This document shows positions 25,291-34,713 of a stretch of 64,000 bases of DNA, piece by piece; the first letter of the stretch is position 1, and every line of letters begins with the position of its first letter. A program made the translations under genes and the position numbers. Below the pieces are notes generated by a model, which was not told where the DNA came from, did not search any database, and saw nothing but the letters and a program-made list of their open reading frames with translations. This DNA comes from Spirochaetales bacterium (GTDB lineage Bacteria > Spirochaetota > Spirochaetia > UBA9216), in NCBI GenBank assembly GCA_016839055.1, contig JAEKNX010000016.1:1-64000 (forward strand), given 5' to 3'.

Positions 25291-27948
25291 ATGAAAAATA
25301 TTCATCTTGTTGCGCACAGCCATTGGGACAGGGAGTGGTATAAACCCTTTCAGTACTTCCGCACGAAGCTCGTTTATATGATCGATCATCTGCTTAAGAT
25401 GCTTGAAGATGAGCCTGATTTCGCCTGTTTCCTTCTGGACGGCCAGACTATTGTCCTTGAAGATTATCTGCAGATCAGGCCGGAAAACGAGAGCCGTTTA
25501 GGCGGTATGATTGCGCAGGGACGCATTATTGTGGGCCCATGGTATATTCAGCCGGATGAATTTGCCCCCGACGCTGAGTCTCTTGTTCGGAACCTTCAGA
25601 TCGGCATCAGGCAGGCAAAGCGCTATGGCCGGCCGATGATGGTCGGCTATCTGCCTGATTCATTCGGGCATTCATCACAGATGCCGCAGATCCTTCGCGG
25701 TTTCGACATTGATTCCGCGGTTGTGATGCGTGGTGTAGATTTTGACAGTATTGATTCTACCGAGTTTACCTGGAAGGGATTAAACGGAGATGATGTTCTT
25801 GGGATTTACCTCAAGAAGGGCTATATGAATGCTATGTTTCTCTCGGAGAATAATTCGGTTAATAAGATCCGGATAAACAAGCTTGCAAAAGAACTCGGCG
25901 GCCAGACTGATACTAAACATGTTCTGGTGATGAATGGAGTGGATCACGCCTTTGCCCAGAGGCAGGCAGCCGACCTCTGCCGGGATAGCTCCGGATGGAA
26001 GCTGGACGGTCTTGAAGATTATATTACGGCGGTAAAGGAAGAGGCCACGGATCTAAAAACTCTGAACGGGGAGCTTATTACTCCAAGGCACCATCGGGTG
26101 CACACGAGTATTGCTTCAACTCGAATCAATCAGAAAAAAGAAAATCGGAGACTGTCAATCTCGCTTGAGAGGGAGCTGGAACCGCTTTGTGTCATCACAG
26201 CTCTCTACGGAGCTGAGTACCCTTCCGGATTGATCGATGAAGCCTGGAAGAATCTTTTACAGAATCAGACCCATGACGGGATCTGCGGATGCTGCACCGA
26301 TGAGGTCCACAGAGAAATGGACCAGAGGTTTGCCTCGGCAGCTCAGATAAGCCGGACGCTGATTAAAAGTCACAGCAGGGCGCTGTCTCAACTCTCAGGT
26401 GACGATGGAATATGGCTGACCGTTTTTAATACCGCCATGACGGGCGGTCTCCAGTATATAGAAGCCGACATAATCGTAGATAATGGATTTGCTCTGATTG
26501 ATGAAGACGGCCGGGAGATTGATTATCAGATAATATCTGCAGATGCTGTTGATGTTTCAAAAGATTCGATCTGGACCCTGTATCTTGGAACCCCTCAGCC
26601 GGCTACAAAGATTAGAGTTGTCTTTCCATGCAGTTTTGACGCAGTCCTGGGTTACAGGCTTTTCCGGATAGTTCCCGTTTCGGCTCCGGTTCCGGCTAAG
26701 CTTGATAAAGCCAGGCATGATTTTGAAAATGAATATTACGGGATGGACATAGCTCCTGACGGAAGTGTTTCCGTTTATGATAAGGAGACTTCTCACAGCT
26801 ATAAGGGGCTTAATGTCTTTGAAGATATCGGGGAGGGGGGCGATACATACAATCACTCTCCGCTCGAAGGCGACATTCCGATTACAAGCAGCGGGCAAAA
26901 CGCCGGCATCAAGCAGCTTGAGGACGGCCCGGTTAGAAAAGCATTCCGAATCAGCCAGACTCTTTTGGTGCCTGAATCTTTGAGCCCGGACGGAAAGAGC
27001 AGGAGCCGGATTAATACCGATATAGGAATCGAGACTGTAATAAAGGTTTACCCCGGAAGCCGCAGGATTGATTTTTCGGTTGAGATTGATAACCAGGCGC
27101 TTTCCCACAGGCTGAGGGTGCTGTTTCCATTCGGAGAGAAGATCTCAAGCTCATTTGCCGAAACTCAGTTCGGGGTGATAGAGCGGAGCACCGATGCTCC
27201 TGCAGGCGGCAAAGACTGGCCGGAACAACCTCTTCCTATTTATTCGATGCAGCGGTTTGCAGGCCTTAGCTGTGATGAGCGGAGCCTCTTTGTGCTGAAC
27301 CGCGGGCTGCCCGAGTATGAGATTTATCAGACCGGAGAATCAGTTCTTGCCATTACTCTCCACCGTGGGGTGAGCATGATGGGTAAGGCCGATCTCGCTG
27401 TGCGCCCCGGCAGGCCCTCGGGCATAGAGGTTCCGACTCCGGACGCCGAATCAAGAGAACTGCTTAAGAGAGAATACGCGCTCATCACCGGAGGCCGGAT
27501 GAGGTTTGCAGATGTTGTTTCGGAGGCCGACCGCTATGCGACCCCGAAGCTGTCTGTGCAGAACAGATTAAATCTTGATAAGATCGAGAAGGCTAACAAG
27601 GATTTTTTCAGGTATCTTTCAATTGAGAATCTGAGATCCGTTATTGCCGGTAGCCTTAAAGATGTCCGCCCCGGAAGCCGGGAGTATATTAAACTAGATA
27701 GCTGCAATCTTGCCCTCTCTTCAGTAAGGAAGGCGGACCGGGATGACTCGGTTATAATCAGACTTTATAATCCGGGAGAGATGGCTGTAACCGGAGAAGG
27801 ACTGACCGTTCTTTTTCCTCACGGCAGGCTGAGCATTGTTAATCTTTTAGAAGAGGAGATTGGAGAATTACCAGGTGATGGTAAATATATTCTCCCTGAA
27901 GTCGGCGGCAATACACAAATTACTATAAAAATAAATAGAGAGGTTTAG
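25291..27948 (+). CDS. mngB: GH38 alpha-mannosidase
   Basis: An 885-residue glycoside hydrolase family 38 enzyme without signal peptide, so cytoplasmic. The zinc site begins at HSHWDREW (H11, D13), the nucleophile is D123 in GYLPDSFGHSSQMPQ, and HDGICGCCTDEVHREM supplies the downstream conserved His-Asp. The C-terminal half is the usual beta-sandwich region. It should release mannose 6-phosphate from a phosphorylated alpha-mannoside imported by the adjoining PTS, as MngB does for mannosyl-glycerate in E. coli. The exact substrate is inferred from context. Ten bases separate it from EIIC. Confidence 0.9.
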   Translation: MKNIHLVAHSHWDREWYKPFQYFRTKLVYMIDHLLKMLEDEPDFACFLLDGQTIVLEDYLQIRPENESRLGGMIAQGRIIVGPWYIQPDEFAPDAESLVRNLQIGIRQAKRYGRPMMVGYLPDSFGHSSQMPQILRGFDIDSAVVMRGVDFDSIDSTEFTWKGLNGDDVLGIYLKKGYMNAMFLSENNSVNKIRINKLAKELGGQTDTKHVLVMNGVDHAFAQRQAADLCRDSSGWKLDGLEDYITAVKEEATDLKTLNGELITPRHHRVHTSIASTRINQKKENRRLSISLERELEPLCVITALYGAEYPSGLIDEAWKNLLQNQTHDGICGCCTDEVHREMDQRFASAAQISRTLIKSHSRALSQLSGDDGIWLTVFNTAMTGGLQYIEADIIVDNGFALIDEDGREIDYQIISADAVDVSKDSIWTLYLGTPQPATKIRVVFPCSFDAVLGYRLFRIVPVSAPVPAKLDKARHDFENEYYGMDIAPDGSVSVYDKETSHSYKGLNVFEDIGEGGDTYNHSPLEGDIPITSSGQNAGIKQLEDGPVRKAFRISQTLLVPESLSPDGKSRSRINTDIGIETVIKVYPGSRRIDFSVEIDNQALSHRLRVLFPFGEKISSSFAETQFGVIERSTDAPAGGKDWPEQPLPIYSMQRFAGLSCDERSLFVLNRGLPEYEIYQTGESVLAITLHRGVSMMGKADLAVRPGRPSGIEVPTPDAESRELLKREYALITGGRMRFADVVSEADRYATPKLSVQNRLNLDKIEKANKDFFRYLSIENLRSVIAGSLKDVRPGSREYIKLDSCNLALSSVRKADRDDSVIIRLYNPGEMAVTGEGLTVLFPHGRLSIVNLLEEEIGELPGDGKYILPEVGGNTQITIKINREV

Positions 27949-27951
27949 AAT

Positions 27952-28209
27952 ATGATAAAAGAGATCCGGGTTGTAAACAGGAAGGGCCTCCATGCCAGAC
28001 CGGCTACGCTCTTCGCTGAGACTGCATCAAAATACAGCGGTGAGGTGAAGGTTTCATTCGAAAGCAAGACTGTCAACGGAAAATCTCTGATAACGCTGAT
28101 GTCCCTTGCGGTTCCCCGTGACGGAGAAGTTACCGTTACTATCAACGGAGATGAAGCTGAGGCTGTAATGAGTGAACTTTCCGGAGTTCTTGGAAAGAAT
28201 TATGACTGA
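27952..28209 (+). CDS. HPr phosphocarrier protein
   Basis: An 85-residue HPr with the active histidine H14 in GLHARPAT and a conserved serine at S45 (NGKSLITLMSL), the position phosphorylated by HPr kinase in Gram-positives and some other phyla. It carries phosphate from Enzyme I to EIIA. Encoded three bases after the mannosidase and overlapping Enzyme I by eight bases, so it belongs to the operon. It may be a dedicated copy for this sugar or the cell's general HPr. Confidence 0.95.
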   Translation: MIKEIRVVNRKGLHARPATLFAETASKYSGEVKVSFESKTVNGKSLITLMSLAVPRDGEVTVTINGDEAEAVMSELSGVLGKNYD

Positions 28210-29860
28210 TTCATTTATTTTAACTGGTATTGCAGCCTCACCCGGAACCGCTATTGCTCCGGTGCTGATTCTCCGGGAACTTGAACTCAATCTCGACAGC
28301 GGCGGAGGGCATGAGCTTGCAACTCAGCTCAGGCGGTTTGCCGAAGCCCGGAATATTGTCCGCGAGCAGATTATGAAGCTCCGGGAAGAAGCGTCTGCGC
28401 AGCATGAAGAATGGACAATAAAGATTTTTGACAGTCACCTGTATCTTGCCAGTGATCCTGAGCTTCTTGGCAGTGTTGAGAACCGTATCAATGAAAACGG
28501 GGTAAGGGCCGAGTATGCCCTTCTTTTGAGCCGGGATGAGTTTGCTCTGCTGCTCGAGAACAGCGGTTCTGAGATGATGGTAGAGCGCGCAGGCGATCTC
28601 CGTGATGTCACGAACAGGCTCATTGCTGTCCTTACCGGGCAGAAACAGGAGGACCTCTCAGAATTATCAGGTGAAGTCATTCTTGCCGCCCATGAACTCT
28701 CCCCACTTGAAACCGCTCAGCTGGATACGAAATTCGTTAAAGGAATTATCACCGAAACAGGCGGCTACAGCTGTCATACGGCAATTATGGCAAGGAGCCG
28801 AGGCATTCCCGCTGTGACAGGTTCCCGGGGCATATTGGGTCTGCTTGAGTCTGGGTTGCAGGTAATTCTTGACGGCGATGAAGGCTGGGTGAGGGGGAGA
28901 CCCGGTGAGGCTGAACTCAAGACTGCACGAGAGAAGCTCGCGGAGCAGCTTTTGATGAAAGAGCATCTTAAGGCGTTTCGGGATAAAAAGACACAGAGTC
29001 TTGACGGAACTTCGGTAAATATCGGATCGCACCTGGGGCGTCTGTCGGAACTCGATGATGCTCTTCGCTTCGGTGCAGAAGGCATAGGGTTGTTTCGAAC
29101 CGAGTTTTTATTCATGGAAAGTTCCGGTTTTCCGAATGAGGACGTCCAGTTTGAAGCCTACCGTGAGGTTCTCGAGAGGATGAACCCTAGGCCGGTAATT
29201 ATTCGGACTATGGACATTGGAGGAGATAAAACACTCTCTTATATTGATCTTCCGGCAGAGGATAACCCCTTTCTCGGAGTTCGCGGTATAAGATACAGCC
29301 TGAGAAATCCTGAGATTTTCAGGGTTCAGCTCAGGGCCCTTCTTCGTGCTTCAGCCTACGGGAATCTGAAGATTATGTTCCCGATGGTGTCCGTTCCCGA
29401 AGAGCTTAAGGAGGCCCGGAACATCGTCGATGACGAGGCTGAAAAGCTTCGGCTCGGAGGGGTTCATATTTCGCAGGATGTCGAGATCGGGGTGATGATT
29501 GAAGTTCCATCCGCCGCCCTTCTTGCCGATGAACTTGCAGAGCATGTTGATTTTTTCAGTATAGGGACCAATGATCTCATTCAGTATACGATGGCGGCCG
29601 ACCGCATGAATGATGAAGTTGCGCACCTCTATCAACCTCTCAACCCGGCGGTGCTACGCCTGATTCAGATGGTGACCGATGCATCCCGGAAACACGGTCT
29701 GTGGACCGGGGTCTGTGGCGAGATGGCAGGTGATCCGGAGGCGCTCCCGCTGCTGCTCGGTCTTGGAGTCCGCGAGCTGAGTGTGGGTGCACCTCAAATA
29801 CCTGCGGTCAGAGAACTTATATCACGATTAAATCTGAAGAATAATAATCTTAAGGGTTAA
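28202..29860 (+). CDS. ptsI: PTS Enzyme I (phosphoenolpyruvate-protein phosphotransferase)
   Basis: A 552-residue Enzyme I of ordinary length. Phospho-histidine H192 in GGYSCHTAIMARS, the PEP-binding barrel motifs MDIGGDKTLSY, DNPFLGVRGIR and MFPMVS, and the C-terminal GTNDLIQYTMAADRMN and GVCGEMAGDP with the catalytic cysteine are present. It starts the phosphorelay by taking phosphate from PEP. ATG 28202 overlaps the HPr stop; a longer reading from 28172 lies inside HPr. Its 3' end overlaps the convergent lipoprotein gene by 11 bases. Confidence 0.94.
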   Translation: MTDSFILTGIAASPGTAIAPVLILRELELNLDSGGGHELATQLRRFAEARNIVREQIMKLREEASAQHEEWTIKIFDSHLYLASDPELLGSVENRINENGVRAEYALLLSRDEFALLLENSGSEMMVERAGDLRDVTNRLIAVLTGQKQEDLSELSGEVILAAHELSPLETAQLDTKFVKGIITETGGYSCHTAIMARSRGIPAVTGSRGILGLLESGLQVILDGDEGWVRGRPGEAELKTAREKLAEQLLMKEHLKAFRDKKTQSLDGTSVNIGSHLGRLSELDDALRFGAEGIGLFRTEFLFMESSGFPNEDVQFEAYREVLERMNPRPVIIRTMDIGGDKTLSYIDLPAEDNPFLGVRGIRYSLRNPEIFRVQLRALLRASAYGNLKIMFPMVSVPEELKEARNIVDDEAEKLRLGGVHISQDVEIGVMIEVPSAALLADELAEHVDFFSIGTNDLIQYTMAADRMNDEVAHLYQPLNPAVLRLIQMVTDASRKHGLWTGVCGEMAGDPEALPLLLGLGVRELSVGAPQIPAVRELISRLNLKNNNLKG

Positions 29861-30302
29861 CCAGGGGGATGAAGTCGAAATGCCGGCTGAACTGTATTTT
29901 ATCTTCAAGAATCCATTCTTCATCATTATGGAGAAAGGACATATAGAGGGTTCTCGAATTATCTCCTGCGGCTGTTTCTACTGAAATAACGGCCCTCTTG
30001 TTCTGGATTTTTCCGACCGAGATCTTCCAGCCGGTTATTCTGCCCAGTGATTGCTTAAAATCAGCTGCCGAATCAGCATCCATCTCTTTTAGAGCATCTT
30101 CCAGGCCTGGCAGGCTGTAAAATCGCCCTTCGGTAACTGTCGTCATAATCTCATCAGCCCTCGAGGTTAGTTCTTTTTTATAGCCGGGATGGCTGCAGGA
30201 TGATAATAAAGCAATTGCCAGAATTAAAAATAAGGAAAGGATTTTTGCCCCAATAAGAGAAGCGCTGCTTCTCTTATTGGAGGAATTAAAATTAGTTGTC
30301 AT
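29850..30302 (-). CDS. Small lipoprotein of unknown function
   Basis: A 150-residue protein with a long basic N-region, a hydrophobic stretch and the lipobox LLSSC near residues 32-36, so it is probably exported and lipid-anchored. The mature part (about 115 residues) looks like a small alpha/beta domain (WKISVGKIQNKRAVISVETAAG, LYMSFLHNDEEWILED), reminiscent of DUF4878/NTF2-like lipoproteins, without a firm assignment. It is the second gene of a two-gene lipoprotein unit, overlapping the first by 11 bases, and its tail overlaps ptsI on the other strand. Confidence 0.65.
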   Translation of the reverse strand: MTTNFNSSNKRSSASLIGAKILSLFLILAIALLSSCSHPGYKKELTSRADEIMTTVTEGRFYSLPGLEDALKEMDADSAADFKQSLGRITGWKISVGKIQNKRAVISVETAAGDNSRTLYMSFLHNDEEWILEDKIQFSRHFDFIPLVNP

Positions 30303-30681
30303 ATTTTACAATGGTACCGCTTATTACTACATTACATGGGGCGTAAATAGTGCCGGTTATTGTGTTTAAGATGCTTTCTAAAATTCCAACTTCCTGTCTG
30401 ATGCTTACGTTGATAGCTGCATCGCCTGAAAATTTCAGAATTTCTCTCTGAATTGCGTCAAAGACTACATCATCCATTGCGTCGGATGTTATATTCAGAA
30501 TGTTTACGCCGCCTGATATGCCAAAGAACTCATTGACCCATACCGAACGCTCGAACTGACCTACAACCTTAAAAGATTCAAGTTCTTTGGTTACTGAAAG
30601 GCCAGAAAAGCTTGCTGTTGTACATGATGTAATCACAAAAAGGACAAGCAGGATGACTGAAACGGTTTTTATGTTTTTCAT
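30292..30681 (-). CDS. Small lipoprotein of unknown function
   Basis: A 129-residue protein with signal sequence and lipobox VITSC at residues 16-20. The mature part (SVTKELESFKVVGQFERSVW, then DAIQREILKFSGDAAINVSIRQEVG) resembles conserved spirochaete and Bacteroidetes lipoproteins in which a short strand-helix-strand domain carries an outward-facing hydrophobic patch. No function known. AGGAGA precedes the start. It is transcribed with the lipoprotein gene that overlaps its end. Confidence 0.65.
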   Translation of the reverse strand: MKNIKTVSVILLVLFVITSCTTASFSGLSVTKELESFKVVGQFERSVWVNEFFGISGGVNILNITSDAMDDVVFDAIQREILKFSGDAAINVSIRQEVGILESILNTITGTIYAPCNVVISGTIVKYDN

Positions 30682-30876
30682 ATTCTCTCCTAATATTTAT
30701 AAGATAATTACCATAGCCTATGTTTAATTTCAAGCATAATCTATCTTTAGGAGCACTCGATTCAGTTGATTTTGTTTATAGCATAATAACGCCGCTCTGA
30801 TAATCTTTTTTCAGTCGCGGCACAACATGATTTATGATATTCTGACATAAACCTAATTGAAAAAACAGGAGAATTT

Positions 30877-32781
30877 ATGCGGACAGTAATTAAAATGCTG
30901 AATGAGGCGGCACAGAAATGGGGCCGCTCACCCTATTTAAGTCAGAAGATAGACGGCAACTGGAAATCTCTGGGGTTTGATGAGGCCCGCGACGAGTCTT
31001 ATCACTTTGCCTCATCACTAGTGAAAAGAGGATTTAGGAAAGAAGATACCATCGCGATTATTTCCGAAGGCCGCAACGGCTGGGTAACAACAGAGTTTGG
31101 CCTCCTTATGGCGGGCTGCATCTCGGTTCCCCTTTCTATAAAGCTTCTGCCGGAGGAAATTCCTTTTCGTTTGAATCATAGTGAGGCCAAGGCGGTGATT
31201 GTTTCGGAGAACGTCTTCCCGAAGCTGGCCAATGTCTGGTCTGAAATCGAAGGCAGGCCTCTTGTTATCGTCTTGAGTGATGATGAGGTTCAAATGAGGA
31301 AGGCGGCTGTTGAAGCAGGATTTTCCTGGGGCGTCGATATTATCGCCTTCGAGGATATGGTTGCCGAAGGCCGGAAGGGGCTTGATGAAGTTCGCGGTGA
31401 GCTCGATAAGCGAATTGAGGCAATCGACGAGGATGACGTTGTAACCATCTCTTATACCTCAGGTACAACGGGAAACCCGAAAGGAATAATGCTTACTCAT
31501 AAGAATTATTACTCCAACAGCTTTGACGCTATAGCCACCGTCAGGCTGCCCGAGAAGGCGAATACGCTCATTGTTTTACCGCTGGACCATAGTTTTGCTC
31601 ATACAGTAGGACTATACACCAGCCTCATCAGCGGGTTCTCTATTAGTTTTGTTGATTCGGTTGGAGGCGGCATGAAGACGCTGCGCAATATTCCGATCAA
31701 CCTAGCTGAGCGCAGTCCGTATTTTCTGTTGACCGTACCAGCGCTCACTGGTAACTTCATGAAGAAAATCCAGGCCGGATTAAGGGCGAAGGGGAAGCTT
31801 CTTGACGGCATATTTACCCGAGGAGTTGCCGCCGGAATCAGATTTCACGGCGACGGCTACAACAGGCCTTCCCTCTGGACACGGCTGGGCGCCTGGTTTC
31901 CATATAAGCTGGCTTCCCTCCTGATTTTTCCGACTGTGAGAAAGATTTTCGGTAATAATTTTGGTTTTTGTGTCGGAGGCGGAGCCCTGCTGGAGATTAA
32001 GCAGCAGGAGTTTTTTAATGCTATCGGAGCTCCTATTTACCAGGGCTATGGGCTTACTGAGGCCGCGCCGATAATATGTTCGAACACTCCGGATAAACAT
32101 AAGTTCGGAACATCAGGGCTCATCATGCCGTCAATTGAATGTCGGATCATGAAGGACGACGGAACAGAGGCCACGCCTTTTGAAACGGGTGAGATAGTTA
32201 TACGCGGCGACAATGTTATGAAGGGATACTTCAAGAATCCCGAAGATACAGCGAAGACCCTCAGAGACGGATGGCTGTGGACGGGAGATCTTGGCTACAA
32301 GGATCCTGATGGTTTTCTCGGGGTAGTCGGCCGTGAGAAGGCTCTCCTTATTGCCGCCGACGGCGAGAAGTATTCCCCCGAAGAAATCGAAGAAGCTGTT
32401 ATTAACAATGCGGAACTAATAAACCAGGTGATGGTCTACAATGAGCAGCGGAAGACTACTACCGCTCTCGTAACAATTAACGCGGAACTCCTGAAGTCCA
32501 GGGCAGGCTCCTCTACCGAAGATTTGCTTGCGGCGATTGAAGCTTCCTTCTTTAGTTTTCAGGCAGGCGCACACAATATTCCTTTGCAGTGGATTCCATC
32601 AACTTTCGCAATCATTGAAGAACCCTTTTCGGAGAATAATCAGCTAATCAATTCGACGATGAAGCTCGTCCGTCACAAGGTCAGGGATTATTACGGTGAC
32701 CGGATTGAGTTGATGTATGAAGATGATTCGGCGCACCGGCAGGCCAACCTCGAAGTTGTCGGCCGCCTGCTTAAGGCTTGA
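30877..32781 (+). CDS. Long-chain acyl-CoA synthetase (AMP-forming)
   Basis: A 634-residue adenylate-forming enzyme. Motifs: ATP loop YTSGTTGNPKGIMLTH (about residues 192-207), GYGLTEAAP (about 390), TGDLGYKDPDGFLGVVGREK (about 470) and the C-terminal KYSPEEIEEAV lysine region. It activates fatty acids to acyl-CoA in the cytoplasm or at the membrane. The spirochaete-type insertion between ATP loop and GLTEAAP is long, as in FadD15-like enzymes. Monocistronic: a strong terminator follows the stop. A second enzyme of this kind is encoded at 61.0 kb. Confidence 0.9.
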   Translation: MRTVIKMLNEAAQKWGRSPYLSQKIDGNWKSLGFDEARDESYHFASSLVKRGFRKEDTIAIISEGRNGWVTTEFGLLMAGCISVPLSIKLLPEEIPFRLNHSEAKAVIVSENVFPKLANVWSEIEGRPLVIVLSDDEVQMRKAAVEAGFSWGVDIIAFEDMVAEGRKGLDEVRGELDKRIEAIDEDDVVTISYTSGTTGNPKGIMLTHKNYYSNSFDAIATVRLPEKANTLIVLPLDHSFAHTVGLYTSLISGFSISFVDSVGGGMKTLRNIPINLAERSPYFLLTVPALTGNFMKKIQAGLRAKGKLLDGIFTRGVAAGIRFHGDGYNRPSLWTRLGAWFPYKLASLLIFPTVRKIFGNNFGFCVGGGALLEIKQQEFFNAIGAPIYQGYGLTEAAPIICSNTPDKHKFGTSGLIMPSIECRIMKDDGTEATPFETGEIVIRGDNVMKGYFKNPEDTAKTLRDGWLWTGDLGYKDPDGFLGVVGREKALLIAADGEKYSPEEIEEAVINNAELINQVMVYNEQRKTTTALVTINAELLKSRAGSSTEDLLAAIEASFFSFQAGAHNIPLQWIPSTFAIIEEPFSENNQLINSTMKLVRHKVRDYYGDRIELMYEDDSAHRQANLEVVGRLLKA

Positions 32782-32785
32782 CAGT

Positions 32786-32818
32786 AAAAAACGCGCCCCT
32801 CTAAGGCGCGTTTTTTTT
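32786..32818 (+). terminator. Intrinsic terminator after the acyl-CoA synthetase gene
   Basis: AAAAACGCGCC (32787-32797) pairs with GGCGCGTTTTT (32805-32815) around a short loop, followed by further T residues. Strong hairpin with a T8 tract. Confidence 0.92.
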
Positions 32819-33048
32819 CAGCTGTTTTTCAATAAAAAGGATATTGGCCTCTTTCTGCCGGGAAATGAGTGCTTTTTGTCGGTGGAAGAATAGCCGATGA
32901 GAATTATAATGATGATCCGGCCTTCATTGTCGATCTTCTGATTAAGGATGTTGAACCTGGAGTTGAAATGGTCATTTGAAGTGAATTTTAAATGTTTGGG
33001 GAAACTGCGGTTACTGATATAACTGACTGAAATTGAGAGGGGCTTTGC

Positions 33049-34527
33049 TTGAATTATGATGTAATAATAATTGGCGCCGGAATTGTCGGCGGCGCAGTTG
33101 CAAGAGAATTATCTCGATATCGGCTTTCTGTCCTCTGTCTTGAGAAAGAAGAAGATGTCTGCTGCGGAGTCTCGAAGGGGAATACCGGTATTGTACACAG
33201 CCCGGCCCTTGTCCCATTTGGAACGAAGAAAGCCAGGTTGAGCCTTAAAGGCCGGCAGCAATTCGACAAACTGAGCCGTGAGCTTGGTTTTGAGTATCAG
33301 AAGACGGGAGCTCTTGTACTTGCCTATAGTGAGCATGATCTCGATGTTCTTACATCTTATATCGCAAATGCTGAAAACTCTTACAGGCAGGCAGGTATTC
33401 TCCCGCCTGATTACAGGATTTTCAAAGGCGCTGAACTCTTTGAGCAGGAACCGGACTTAAACCCGGAGGTGACCTCCGCACTGTTGGTCCCCGATACCGG
33501 ACGGATAATTCCTTATGAATACGGAATTGCCTTAATTGAAAATGCGGTTTCAAACGGGCTTCATCTTAAGCTGGGGCAGAGGGTGCACAGTGCCCGTAGG
33601 GAAGGAGAGCTTTGGCGGGTAGAAACGGACAGTGAATTTTTCTCCGGCCGATTCGTTATAAATGCAGCCGGACATGGAAGCAATGAGCTTGGCCTTGCCG
33701 CCGGATTTCCGGATACTCCAATTAAGAGGGTGAAAGGACAGTATCTGATTTTTGATAGAGATGCTGATGTTGAAGTAAATCACATCCTTTTCCAGGTTCC
33801 TTCCAAGGCCGATAAGCATAAGGGGAAGGGTATTCTCGTTACTAAAACCGTTTACGGAAACCTGATGATAGGTCCGGACGCTGTAGGCCAGGGAGAAGCG
33901 GAAGACACTTCGACGGATATCGAATCAACTATCGCTGTAATAAACGGTGCCCGGCTTAGTATTCCGGGGATAGATATAAGAAAGGCCATTAAGAGCTTTG
34001 CCGGAGTGCGGCCAAGGCCCGAATGCGGTGATTTCATAATACAATCGGAGCGGGGTTTTGTTCATCTCTGCGGAATAGAATCACCTGGGCTGACCTCATC
34101 TCCTGCCATTGCGGAGGAAGTCGTAGCTAGGCTGGGGGCGGAAGGTCTATCTCTTCAGGTAAAGGACGGCTTCAGAGCTTGTCGAGATGCCATTGTAGAG
34201 AGGGTTCTGTCTCTCGATAAGATCGAGCTGAAACGGCGGATAGAGCTCGCTGAAGATGATCCCGAGCGTCTGCTCTGCAGATGTGAGCAGGTTCCGCAGT
34301 CTAGGGTTGTTGAGGCAATCAGCAGAGGAATTCCGGTAACAACGATAGACGGAGTTAAACGCCGAACCCGGGCAGGGCAGGGGCGTTGTCAGGGAGCTTT
34401 CTGCACCAGCCGGGTGAGAAAACTGCTTGCCGGGAATACCGGGCTTCCAGAGGAAAGTATTACCCAGCGCGGGCGCGAGAGTTCCCCTCTGAGAATTGAT
34501 TTGAAAGAATTGAGAAAACTCAGTTGA
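33049..34527 (+). CDS. FAD-dependent oxidoreductase with BFD-like [2Fe-2S] domain
   Basis: A 492-residue flavoprotein. N-terminal Rossmann motif IIIGAGIVGGAVARELS, the FAD-dependent DAO-type core to about residue 370 (AGVRPRPECGDFII, HLCGIESPGLTSSPAIA), then a C-terminal bacterioferritin-associated-ferredoxin-like domain with the four cysteines in LLCRCEQVP and GRCQGAFC. This is the architecture of anaerobic glycerol-3-phosphate dehydrogenase GlpA-like and 2-hydroxyglutarate oxidase-like proteins. Start is TTG 33049 behind GAGAGGGG. No glpB, glpC or glycerol kinase is adjacent, so the substrate is left open. Confidence 0.82.
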   Translation: MNYDVIIIGAGIVGGAVARELSRYRLSVLCLEKEEDVCCGVSKGNTGIVHSPALVPFGTKKARLSLKGRQQFDKLSRELGFEYQKTGALVLAYSEHDLDVLTSYIANAENSYRQAGILPPDYRIFKGAELFEQEPDLNPEVTSALLVPDTGRIIPYEYGIALIENAVSNGLHLKLGQRVHSARREGELWRVETDSEFFSGRFVINAAGHGSNELGLAAGFPDTPIKRVKGQYLIFDRDADVEVNHILFQVPSKADKHKGKGILVTKTVYGNLMIGPDAVGQGEAEDTSTDIESTIAVINGARLSIPGIDIRKAIKSFAGVRPRPECGDFIIQSERGFVHLCGIESPGLTSSPAIAEEVVARLGAEGLSLQVKDGFRACRDAIVERVLSLDKIELKRRIELAEDDPERLLCRCEQVPQSRVVEAISRGIPVTTIDGVKRRTRAGQGRCQGAFCTSRVRKLLAGNTGLPEESITQRGRESSPLRIDLKELRKLS

Positions 34528-34713
34528 CAGGCTGCTGTCCCTCTTTGATGTGAATTTAAGTCCTTCCAGCATCTCAAATTTAGTACTATTGATGGCTGTT
34601 ATTTGCATGTCCGGATCTTTAATGAATTTCGTAAATATTGTAGAAATAACATATAGGAATTTAAAAAGATGCTAATAGTATTTATATAAATTGAGTTAAC
34701 ATGGAGACAGATT

